From: Narthecium ossifragum
Taxonomy: Eukaryota > Streptophyta > Magnoliopsida > Dioscoreales > Nartheciaceae
Reading direction: 5' to 3'
DNA: 64,000 bases
Assembly: GCA_963920575.1 (NCBI GenBank)
Contig: OY986972.1
Span: 16,534,502-16,598,501, forward strand
Made by a program: the position numbers and the translations under genes. Below the pieces are notes generated by a model. It worked only from the letters and a program-made list of their open reading frames with translations. It had not been told where the DNA came from and searched no databases. Shown here in pieces: positions 54,424-64,000 of this stretch; within the stretch, counting starts at the first letter, position 1; the number at the start of each line of letters is the position of its first letter.

Positions 54424-56672
54424 TGTCGCGCCTCGACCCGCGAAAGCCCGACCGGGTCAGGCGACGCGAACCGGAATCTAACAAAACGCGGAAAAAGACG
54501 GCGAGGGTTCCCTCTAACCTATTGGTCTCCCTACCAATTCATCAAAAATACCCTCAATTTAAAACAACAATTAAATAGCAGAACCTCGAACCACAGATTC
54601 AAAACCCAAAGTATTTAATATACATATCCTCGGAGAGGGGAAGATCCAAATACAACATTACTCCCGTAGGAGACTAACTAACAAAAGGTATAAAAGCAGT
54701 AAAGATCACCACCTCTCAAAGTTCACCAGGCGCCGCCGCACCACCGACCAACTGCCCGGTAAGGGCCACAGAAGAAGAATTCATGCATGCACCTGCAAAA
54801 CGCAGCCCGGGTAGGTGTGAGCACTAAGCTCAGTAGGGTTCTACACTACGACACACAGAAGGAAGAGGGAAACGCAACAGTGTCGCCCTCAAGTAAGACC
54901 TGGGTGTATAAAGGGGTCCCATAACTCCACCGCGTGTCCCTGAGGCCCAAGAGCAGCACTCAGTAAGCAAGACAAACACTGTTGACTCACATACAGGAAC
55001 CCGACACTGCAAGCGAGAAAAGGCACCGCTGAGGAGGCAACTCCTCCACTCAAGAGTCGACACAGTGGAACACCGGCTACACCTCAGCATCCGCCTCGAG
55101 GTCGACACGACCTCTACAATCATCAAACATTAAGTGTACCAGTCATTTAAGCCTATCATCGAATCGACTGGACACCACAATTCGAATCGGGTCCAAACTA
55201 CCCAACCCCGGTCATATGGCTAAGTCCGAGCTTCCAGCCTCGGGACGGCGACCCACAGATCTCCCACGCCCTAACCATGCAACTAATGCACAAATTAACA
55301 AGCATGCTATGACATATATAAACAAAAAATAGTCATGCAACAGTATGATAAGGCATCATATAAGTCAACCGGATCGCTGCAACGGTACTACCAACCGCTG
55401 CCAGCCTATCCGCAGCGAGTCCCGGCATTACGACGGTATCGCGACCGTCAACCGCGGACTCCAGCAACGGGAAGCAACCTCGAAAACCGCTCGTGAACAG
55501 TAAACATATAATATTATAATCTGAACATATAATATTATATTCAAAACACCAAAACCTCTACTTAGTGGCTAATTGATCCCGTCGATCTGACGTCCAAACG
55601 ACGTCGGATTCAATATCCAACTTAGCTATCAGTAGATCAACATGCCGGGATCAACATATCCAAAATCCATAATCATCCAACGGTTGGATTAACGGGAAAA
55701 CACTAATCAAAATCGCTAATCAAACTAACTTACGAATTAATTCATAAACAATCGTAGGAAAATCGGAAAATTATTAAATCAGTTGGGTTAGAGAGTAGAT
55801 TCAAAGATCTACAACTCTTATTGTTCATCACAACCTAAGATCATGCACGTACTGGCCAGAAAACTCGCTGCAAGCCGACTGTTCTTCAAGAATAGCAGAA
55901 ACCGGAAAATCCGAGATTAATCATGCATAAATCCTACTAAAATCTCAACAAAAAGTTCATGAAACTTATACCAGAAATTCTACTACGCAAGAGGAATCTA
56001 ACAACATAAAGATCAACAAGATCCAACGGCTAGATCTAGAGAAAACCCAAAAACAACATCAGTAGGTAGAAACCTATCAGAAACGCACTGTTCGGCTGAT
56101 TCCCCGCGAACTGGTCACCAAAAAGATTGCAAATCACTTCAGGGATCTTCCTCACGCCGCCACGGTTCCAACAAGCCTTGGAACACCCAAAACGGTGGCC
56201 TGAGGAGGGAGAACGGTGAAGAAGGAGCTGCCGGAAAACAGGGGAAGAAAACAGAGCCGCGGGAGAAGGAAGAAGAAGGAAGAAGAAAGGAGAAGGAGGA
56301 GGAGAAGAGGAAGAAAAGGAGGGAAAAGGGGAAGGGAAAGCCAGGGAAAGGAGGGGAGGGAAAGTCCTACCCTTCTGATAGGAGAGTGCGACGGCCAACG
56401 GCGGGCGTCCTCTCGAAGCAGAAAACCCACCGACGCGAGTCCGATCGAGCGATCGATCGCTCGCGGGCCGCCAACAGCCCAAAAACGGGCTTCTGCGTGC
56501 CCGAGCTGGGATCTTCCTATCCCGGGTCCACCTAACCATTCTAATCAAGCACTAACACATACAAGGCCAATGTGTGCACACGCGGGTGTGAAACAAACCA
56601 ACAATGCGCAATTTACCAAATTGCCCTTGCGGTCTACAACGAGCCACAGGGGTAGAGGGACAAGTCCTCATA
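54424..56672 (-). repeat. 5' LTR of the Tekay/Del-like element
   Basis: 2249 bp. On the minus strand it begins TATGAGGACTTGTCCC (an eroded TGTGAGGAC start) and ends GGGTCGAGGCGCGACA. It shares block order with the solo LTR at 34121-36491: CACACCCGCG, GCTTGATTAGAAT, a purine/pyrimidine-rich leader, and GTAGAACCCTACTGAGCTTA. It lacks the dense palindrome array of the solo LTR apart from one GAGCGATCGATCGCTC palindrome (about 56446-56461). Confidence 0.85.
56446..56461. repeat. Single perfect palindrome GAGCGATCGATCGCTC
   Basis: A 16-bp perfect palindrome with the same CGATCGATCG core as the Athila arrays. It lies in the promoter-side part of this LTR. Confidence 0.8.
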
Positions 56673-57120
56673 TTCATCCAATCCAATAAATTCAAACTGA
56701 ACAAAAATACTTGAATATATAGCCAACAGACCAACCTGAAAAGGTGTTACCCAACAATCTCCAGAGCACAAAACTGAACAAAAATACTTGATTAAACTAC
56801 CAGCATAGCCATTTTCCATCAAAGAAGATACCCAAGAAAGCAAATGAGAAGGCATGATCGGAGTGCAGCATCACCACAGAAAAAAGTGAAGATCAGAGTG
56901 CAGCATCATCAAACAAACTAAAAAAATGAACGAAATCTAGGGGAAAATGGGGTGAAATCAAAGAGAACGCCTATCAATGTGTAGCATCAACAGAAATCCC
57001 CAAAAAATGAAACAAATCAATAGATTCGAGCATTTACAACCTCTCGTTACATGGAGAGGGCTCAAGTAAAGAAGAAAATGGGATCAAAGCTTAAATAGTG
57101 AAGAACCTGAGCAGATCCGG
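56673..57120. other. Unassigned flank of the LTR
   Basis: No gene recognised. CAAAAATACTTGA and GATCGGAGTGCAGCATCA-type motifs are each duplicated. It may be the distal part of the locus carrying the 58-bp tandem repeat. Confidence 0.4.
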
Positions 57121-57124
57121 GAGA

Positions 57125-57320
57125 TAAATCACCGGTGGTGGAGAGGGAAACAGCCGACGGAGAGGGGATGTCGACGGAGAAAACCCAGAGAGAGTCGACG
57201 AAGAGGAGCCGGTGAGGAGAAACCTTCTCCACAGAGAGAGTCGACGAAGAGGAGCCGGTGAGGAGAAACCTTCTCCACTGAGAGAGCCGACGTAGAGGGG
57301 ATGCCGACGGAAGGGTGACT
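57125..57320. repeat. GC-rich tandem repeat, left block
   Basis: GAGAGTCGACGAAGAGGAGC and GGTGAGGAGAAACCTTCTCC units repeated; same family as 59549-59930, from which it is separated by an inserted LTR segment. Confidence 0.8.
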
Positions 57321-59542
57321 CCAACCGTACTAACTCTGTGCCAAGTGCTGAGGCTTGCCAAGTACCCCATAAATCCCGTCAGTAACCCGAAGGGTACCTG
57401 TCCTCAGTACGTCCCTCCGACGGCCACTGCTCAGGGATGGACCACCTCCGACAGTCCCTGACACAGGGTGGACCATGACGCTACCGGTAGGACACCCCTC
57501 TCCAAGCGGGATCTCCACGCCTGGCGGAACAATCGGGGTTACGACAACCATCTCCCAGCACTCAAAGCATAGAGCCAATACAATCCCTAAACTCCAAATC
57601 AAGAGCTAAGTCCTACCATGGGTCCCACACACCCCATCAATACCCCCAGGGTTCCTGTCCATAGTACGTCCTCCGACGGCCTCAGTTCAGGGGTGGGCTT
57701 ACTCCGACATTCCCTGACACCGGGTGGACAACGACGCTACCAGTAGGACACCCATGCCAGGGTAACGGCGGCCAACACTTAGCTATTGATACTGGAGTCC
57801 TAGGGACAACCCCAAAACCACGATTAGCCTATCATGCCTATAATGCACAGGAAAGCAAGACGATAATAAAACAATAGAATAAGCAGGCAGATAATTAACA
57901 ATATAAACAGATAAATCTAACGCAATAAAGGTTTAAACTACAAGAATTCAATACTATGACGGCGCCCACGGCCCATAGACAAACAACACACAATCAATCG
58001 AAAATTCGGCATTATGACGACGTAAAAGGTCGTCAACCGAAATTCCTACAACATGGCACACCCCTGGCCACACAGCACAACAATACAGAAAATCACAGCT
58101 AACAATAAGCTAAGGCACACCTTCGGCCCGCTTATCAATCTAAACATCCCAAGGGGCATTACTCCCTTGGTTCAACCACAAAACAATAAAGGGCACACTG
58201 TCGGCCCATCTAAAAATCTAAACACCCCAAGGGGCACAACCCCCTTGGTTCAACCACGAGCCCCACACGGGCTTAAACATGCATATAATACATAATTATA
58301 ATTTACATCTAAAGTAATGGCATGTTCTATAAATCGAAAGTTAATTAGCTAATTATCCGCCAAAAGAACACCATGAGCATCAAAATCCACTAATATTATG
58401 CATTTCCGGATTTGCTACAGTAACTATAATTAGAAGAGATGAAATCTTCGCATTTCGACGTCCAAACGATGTTAAACCTCAAATCAAACTTAATCATATA
58501 TTGATTAATATATTGGGAGCATGCTGACCAAGAATTAGATCTAATGGAAGTCTAATTTCCACATATTAGACTAACCAATTTCTTAATTTCTGTTTCGCAG
58601 CAGTTTAGGAAACAATTCACTGTAAATTGTAGAAAAATCCGAAAATTGTGAAATCAGCGGCAATCGGAAGATAACTCGATGATCTACAACTTTCATCTTG
58701 AAAGTTTCGCGAGATCATGCACGAATGAGCCGGGATCTGAGCTCGAACGGTTCAGCTCACAGAAAAACAGGGCTTCGACGAAATCCGGGAAAAAGCTTGC
58801 ATAAATCCGGACAAAACCAAGATCAAATCCTACCAAGCTCTAATCAATTGCTAAACAAGTCTATAAGCATCATATTACACATATAAAACCATAGATCTAA
58901 CACCCAAACCCTAGATCTAACATATTTTGGAGATCAAGGTAGAACCCTACCTTCAAACGCTCATCCAAGCTTCCTCCTAGCTGATCCGTCGTCCTCCCTC
59001 GCCGCCGTCGTCACCAGCTCGCCGGAGAGCCGTCGAAGACAACCCACAGCCGCAGCCTCCGCCGGAGAAGGAAGAGGAGGTGCCGCGAGGGAGCGAGAGG
59101 GAAGGAAGGAGGAGGGGAGGGAACCTCGCCGCCGCCTCTGGTCGCCGGGGAAGATGGCCGGAGGGGGAAGAGAGGTCGCGGGAGAAGAAAGGGAAGGAGG
59201 AGAGGGTCGGGCACGGGTAAGTAGGGAAGGAAGAAAAGGAAAAGGAAAAGAAAGAAAAGGAAAAGGAAGAGAGAGGGAAGAGTAAGCTAAGCCACTTAAG
59301 TGGCTGAGCTGGTCTAGCTGAGTCAACTAATCGGACTAGATCCGATTTGACCCCAAATTGCGATATCGCCGCAATCTCATCCGGATCTGATGATCGCGGA
59401 CGCTCCTACTGGATCTATTCAATCACGTACATCAATCAAGGCTGTGTGTGCACACGCGGGTGTGAAACAAACCAACAAGGCGCAATTTGACCAAATTGCC
59501 CTTGCGATCAACAACGAGCCACAGGAATAGAGGAACGGGTCC
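57321..59542 (-). repeat. Second Tekay/Del-like LTR segment
   Basis: The right end read inward is TGTGAGGACCCGTTCC, then GGCTCGTTGTTGATCGCAAG and CACACCCGCGTGTGCACAC, matching the LTR at 54424-56672. The blocks at about 58600-58740 also match 55740-55860. The part nearer 57321 differs and contains two diverged copies of a 200-base block (about 57330-57560 and 57620-57775, sharing GACACAGGGTGGACCA / GACACCGGGTGGACAA and CGCTACC(G/A)GTAGGACACCC). No TG-start or target duplication was found on the left, so it is truncated or from a divergent subfamily. Confidence 0.7.
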
Positions 59543-59548
59543 TCACAT

Positions 59549-59930
59549 TCTCCCTAGAGAGAGCCGACGGAGAGGAGATGCCGACGGAGAAACCCCAGGG
59601 AGAGCTGACGAAGAGGAGTCGGTGACGGAGAGGAGATGCCGACGGAGAAACCCCAGGGAGAGCTGACGAAGAGGAGTCGGTGACGGAGAGGAGAGCTGAC
59701 GAAGAGGAGTCGGTGACGGAGAGGAGATGCCGACGGAGAAACCCCAGAGAGAGCTGACGAAGAGGAGCCGGTGACGGAGAGGAGATGCCGACGGAGAAAC
59801 CCCAGCGAGAGCCGACGGAGAAACCCCAGTGAGAGCCGACGGAAAGGAGACGGCTTGCTCACCGGGGAGAGTCGATGGAGAGGAGATAATGAGGAGAAAC
59901 CTCGGAGAGCACCGGTGGAGAGGAGATGAG
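59549..59930. repeat. GC-rich 58-bp tandem repeat, right block
   Basis: The unit GGAGAGGAGATGCCGACGGA plus 38 more bases (through CCCCAGGGAGAGCTGACGAA and GAGTCGGTGAC) repeats about five times with partial units. Low-complexity open frames here are not genes. Confidence 0.88.
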
Positions 59931-60424
59931 GGGGGTGAGCTCTAACCCTAGCCCGATGATTTTGACGTCTCGAGAAGAGTATCCCGAGTGGGGGGACCGG
60001 TTCGACATTAACTGAATCGCCTCTCACTCCACTCAGACGACTCTGGTCCTTTTTTGACTAGAGTCAAATGGCTGACTAGAGGTCTTTTCAGGAGTCCAGT
60101 CCCTCCACTCCATCCAGTTGATGGCCCAATCAAACACCCTAATGTGGAGGAAGTGATGCTAGTCCACCCACTCCACCCTCTACTTCTGGCAACTAAACAA
60201 ACCCTTAGGGATTTCGTCGTCGCCCTTGGTTTTGATCCGAGCCAGCTCAGCCTCAATCGGCTTGAATTTGGCTCAGAATCCAGTTAGCAGGTTACTAATG
60301 AATTGGCGTCATCCACGCCCTTGGATGGGATTCAACGAATCCTGACCGTGGGTATGGTTGTATGATCTAAAATCTAGTATGACGTAAACAACACCCACTT
60401 CAACGACCACCTAATTACCTAATT
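59931..60424. other. Upstream region of the host gene before MULE-4
   Basis: No gene recognised. CAACTAAACAAACCCTTAGG (about 60187) resembles a Harbinger/Tourist-type end with TTA, but no partner end was found. Confidence 0.4.
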
Positions 60425-62393
60425 CAGATAATTGTCATTTAGTCCCTTTGAGAGATCTTTTTTATCGTTTAATGCACTTAGGAAGTTTTAAAGTCATTTA
60501 GTCCCTTTCTTAATAGCTTTTTTTATTACTAAAATGCCCTTTTAACATCGCCATCCTATATTCCCTTCCCAGTGACTGTTTGTATTCTTAGTGACTGTTC
60601 GTATTCCCGCTGAAAAGTTACTACAAAAAAAACTGGAAAGTAACTACCAAAAAAATGAAAAGTAACTACCAAAATTAAAAAGTAACTACAAATATTTTAC
60701 AAAATATTTTGTAATATTTTAACTACAAAGTGAAAAGTTACTACAAATATTTAAAAAGTGATATTCCTCCACAAAAATTGAAAAAAATGGAAAGTAACTA
60801 CAAAATTGAAAAAAAATCAGGAAAGTAACTACCAAAAAAAAGGAATGTAACTACAAAATTGAAAAGTAACTACAAATATTTTTCACAATATTTTTCAATA
60901 TTTTAATATTTTAACTACAAAATGAAAAGTAACTACCATATTTTCCTAAATTGAAAAGTAACTTTTTACAATATTAAAACGTAACCACCAACATTTTTTT
61001 TATTGATTTTTGCACAAATCGGTAGTCACTTTCCATTGTGTATCAAAATTTAAAAGTAACTACCATATTGTTTTATTTTAATATTTTTACAAAAATTGAT
61101 AGTTACTTTCCATTGTGTATCAATTGTTTTTTTTTGTAATTACTTTTTGAAATTTGGTAACAAATTGCCAGTTACTTTCTATGTCAATTGTTGTTGGTAG
61201 TCATTTTTCGGAAAATTGTAATAAATTGGTACTTACTTTTCATCATATGTCAATTGTTTAGTAGTTACTTTTGGAAAATGAAAAGTTACTACAATATCAT
61301 TTTCACATTAAATCAGTGAAAATTTACTAACAGAATGAGACACTATTTATTTTTCAAAAATGAAAAAATCCATTTTGTCAAATTACTTTTGAAAAAAAAA
61401 GAAAAAGAAAAGAAATGCGACAGCTCGTCTTCCTAGAATGACCGCCTCCTCTTCGTGACGGGGATCTCGAGACGTGCGAGATTCGGCGACGGCGTCGGGC
61501 TTGGCGACGACGACGAGTGATGGTCGGGATCAGCAACGTGCTTGGCGATGGGCTTAGCAACGACCTTGTATCGGATCCGACGGGATCAGATGGCATCACA
61601 AAGAAGAGGAGCCCGGAGGATGGGAGGGTGTCGGAGGCGCGGATCTCGGCAACGGAGACGACGGATCTGGAGGTGGAGGCTGGGGCGGCGGATCTAGATA
61701 TGGATCGATGTCGGCGATGAGATCGGGACGAGAGAGCGACGAAGGTGGGATTTGGACCGGCATCTGGACAGGGAGCTTTGGAGCTTTGGACCGGCGACGG
61801 GGGTGGGATGACGGCGACGGGGTGGTGGATGTGGATGAGATGTGGAGGTGGGATCCGGTGACAAGATCATTGACGGGCGGCGACGGGATGGTATCGTGAC
61901 GGAGGAGGCAACCTCTGGATCTGGGGGCGGGGCGTCGGACGCGCGTGGGGGGTGGACGGCGGACGGTGACGACCTCAGGATCGTGACGGGGACGAGGATG
62001 ACAAAGATCATTAACTTTGTATATTTTTATCATATTCCCTAGATTAGTTTTAAATATACATCTTTATAATCATAAACTAGGATATTAGTTTTAAATATAC
62101 ATATTTATCAATCTTATAAGATCCAATGGTAGTTACTTTTATCACTCATCATTTGAGTTATAAACTTATACACATATGACATACACATGACATACACGTG
62201 GTATAAAATTATAATTAAATTATAATTAAATAAATAAAAAAAATGAATAGTGGCTGATGTGACATAAGCTATAATAGAGATAGTAGTGGGGGACAATTAG
62301 CTCTGTCTAGGTTGACACTACCCATCACCTAGTGATCATATAGGGACCGAATGACAGGTCGGGGTGTCATAAGGACTAAATGACAAATTCCCC
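60425..62393. mobile_element. MULE-4 next to the host gene
   Basis: The ends share TTGTCATTTAGTCC (left about 60433; right, read inward, GGGGAATTTGTCATTTAGTC). The candidate 9-bp target duplication is imperfect: TACCTAATT (60416-60424) versus TTACTAATT (62394-62402), 7 of 9. The interior has a reiterated AAGTAACTAC array (60600-61290) and a GC-rich segment (61390-62030) with open frames lacking any recognised domain, possibly captured sequence. There is no transposase. Confidence 0.65.
60600..61290. repeat. Reiterated AAGTAACTAC / GTAGTTACTT array
   Basis: More than twenty degenerate copies of GAAAAGTAACTACAAA. They are mainly in one orientation up to about 61000 and mainly inverted (TAGTTACTTTCCATTGTG) after it, so the whole array can fold back. 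Confidence 0.85.
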
Positions 62394-62463
62394 TTACTAA
62401 TTTACTTGTCTCAGGATAAAGTGCCACCCATCATCCGATCGGATAGGATCGCCTTTGGCTGGG

Positions 62464-62761
62464 ATGGCGGCGGCGCTGCTGCTGGGGGAAGACGGACGAG
62501 GGTACGAGCTGGCGCGGCGGCTGGATGTGTGCGGCGCGTGGCGGGCTTGGCTTGGCGAGTCTGCCTACGGCGTCTTCTCCCGCGCCCTCGTCTCCCCCGC
62601 CGCCTGGGACGCCTTCTTTTCCCCATCTCAACCCCAAACCCAGCTTCTACACCTCCAGCTCCGCGCCCGCGCCCTTCTCTTTGATAAGGCCTCCGCTTCC
62701 CTCTTCCTCGATGCCAACACGTCTTCCGCCGCCCAGTCGCTTTCGAACATCAATCCTGGAT
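62464..62761 (+). CDS. First exon of an unrecognised host gene
   Basis: The ATG at 62464 opens 99 codons to a donor GGAT|GTAAGCC at 62762. The N-terminus is MAAALLLGEDGRGYELARRL, followed by CGAWRAWLG, HLQLRARALLFDKASASLFL and SNINPG. It is very GC-rich (typical of monocot first exons), Ala/Leu-rich and probably helical, with no signal peptide. An upstream in-frame TTG at 62455 is not used as start here because the ATG is in good context (GGGATGGCGG). From memory, unverified, it resembles the N-terminus of a conserved plant nuclear protein of unknown function with a histone-fold-like C-terminal part; treat it as unknown. MULE-4 ends 70 bases upstream, so its promoter region is transposon-adjacent. 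The exon is incomplete as a gene: the remaining exons lie beyond the window. Confidence 0.7.
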
Positions 62762-64000
62762 GTAAGCCATTTGTCTCACTTTCTTGCTTCTTGATGACAA
62801 TAGGGTTTCTACTTAGCTGTAATTTGAGAATATCTATGTGTATTTTCTTGAGCATGATTTTAGGCGAAGGAATTCATATGTTAATTCATTTGGCATTGGT
62901 AACATTCTTTGACGCTTAACTATGAACAGTGAAGACGATTTTAGGTTCTATTTTGAATTTTATGATAGGAGTTCATGATATGACAAAAGCCCGTTTGGAA
63001 TTTGCACGTTTTTTGTGAGTTTTTGTAGGCAGAATTCATGATGGTTTGTCACGGATGTGCCAATTGGGTGTGAAATTAATGTGACCTTTTCATAGTTCAT
63101 TTGGCTGGTTTTAGTTTAATTTGGGTTTTGCTCATACGAGCTTCTCTGATTTGAAAACAATAGAACTTGGATGACTTGCAATTAGTAAAATATTGCCATG
63201 TATCGACATTGGTAAGATGGCTTAAGTAGATTGTGGCCGTGAAGTTGCTGGATTGATTTAATAGAGGAAGCTAAATCTGCAAAGGCAAATAGCTGTGGAA
63301 CTTGTTGTGGCTCATTCCATTGATTGGATTATAGTAAATTCCTCCAGTTTCTTTTGCCATACATTTTAGGTCCATGTTGTCTATCACCTTAAAGAAACAT
63401 TTTTTGTAATTATTGTCGGATATGTTATGCCAATGGAACTCATATTCTAGCTTTGCTTAATAGAAACTGCGGATATTAGGATAAACTTTTGCTTGTTTTC
63501 TCTGTATCATATCCAATCAACACCTTTGAATGTCATGGCATTCTGTTGGAGCATATTACTGTTTGACAAGATGCCCATTGTTGCAAATATGAAATTAGAA
63601 TGGGATTAGCCTGTTAGCTTCAGATTTGCAGGCTGCCTAGATCTATACAAGTCTTAGAACAACTAAAACCATATGAAGAGCATTTTAGATGACCTCTAGA
63701 GCACTTTTAGAGAAACTATTGGGACCAAATTTAGATGCAACAAACTTTGAGAATATAAACCTAATTGAGACCATAAAGTCTGGATGGATGCACTTGCTTG
63801 CCATGATGCAAAAATCCTGTGAAGAGGTTGATACTTGATAAACTACCTCGCTTGCCCAGCTGTTGCAACATATAAATCATTCACACTGAGCTATTGAGAC
63901 TCAAAATATCTATTTTGCTTAACGCAGCTGTTGCAACATATAAATCGTTCACACTGTACTATTGAGACTCAAAATATCTATTTTGCTTAATGACCTAACA
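62762..64000 (+). other. Long first intron of the host gene (partial)
   Basis: Starts GTAAGCC. AT-rich with no further exon, matching a long plant first intron that runs out of the window. The end contains a tandem duplication. Confidence 0.6.
63857..63992. repeat. 68-bp tandem duplication
   Basis: CAGCTGTTGCAACATATAAA begins at 63857 and again at 63925. The two 68-bp copies differ at only a few positions, indicating a recent duplication inside the intron. Confidence 0.95.

Noticed and set aside
60187..60207. Isolated Tourist-like end CAACTAAACAAACCCTTAGG
   Set aside because: No partner end or target duplication found, so no element is called.
61596..62033. 145-codon Pro/Ser-rich minus-strand frame in MULE-4
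   Set aside because: Low-complexity composition of a GC-rich segment, with comparable open frames on the other strand.
62455..62463. Three-codon N-terminal extension of the host gene
   Set aside because: It would need a TTG start; the ATG at 62464 is better.

Overview
This is repeat-dominated nuclear DNA from a flowering plant. The plant-specific transposon lineages (Athila-type and Tekay/Del-like Gypsy, SIRE-like and Ale-like Copia, MULE, CACTA, hAT, PIF/Harbinger), the FAR1-type transposase and the plant-style gene fragments with GT/AG introns all point there. A very GC-rich first exon at the right end leans towards a monocot; I cannot name the species. Only one likely resident host gene is seen: an unrecognised gene starting at 62464, of which the window holds exon 1 and part of a long first intron.

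Layout. 1-560 is an array of the palindrome GGATCGATCC. 1795-4139 holds a broken PIF/Harbinger Myb/SANT gene with a hairpin-rich terminus. 4238-4632 is a broken DHHC S-acyltransferase fragment. 5177-8561 is a broken hAT transposase gene with a 5' non-coding exon and one recognisable element end. 8848-22672 is a MULE with a 9-bp target duplication (AAGTAAAAA); it carries a GRF zinc-finger gene and a truncated transposase in convergent orientation, and its transposase is split by a 10.4-kb Athila element (10522-20888, target duplication CTCTG). 22711-23084 is a fold-back MITE with a 9-bp target duplication.

23115-48333 is a second MULE-like element, recognised by about 850-bp inverted terminal repeats. 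It contains a DNA-3-methyladenine-glycosylase gene fragment, an Ale-like Copia remnant and a whole CACTA element (24491-43061, target duplication AAT). The CACTA in turn contains a chimeric LTR retroelement (25126-33628, target duplication ATTCT), a third MULE (33950-37675, target duplication ATTATATGT) that itself carries a solo LTR (34121-36491, target duplication ACGTG), an RFC1 gene fragment and the CACTA's own broken TnpA-like gene. The nesting is four deep and the target duplications order it.

48334-60424 holds a broken FAR1-type MULE transposase, a Harbinger transposase fragment, a Tekay/Del-like gag with its LTR on the minus strand, a second related LTR piece, and a 58-bp GC-rich tandem repeat that the second LTR splits. 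60425-62393 is a fourth MULE that ends 70 bp before the host gene start codon.

Most transposon genes are broken by stops or frameshifts. Two reading frames look intact: the GRF zinc-finger/membrane protein (9177-9746) and the 405-codon plant-transposon ORF (30364-31581). The most unusual signals are (1) dense arrays of CpG-containing palindromes (GGATCGATCC, CCGATCGATCGG, CGGTCGACCG) in otherwise unrelated retroelements, mostly in LTRs and usually just upstream of a TATA-like box, and (2) a retroelement whose structure is best explained by recombination at the primer-binding site between a short 320-bp-LTR element and a one-LTR form of a SIRE-like Copia.
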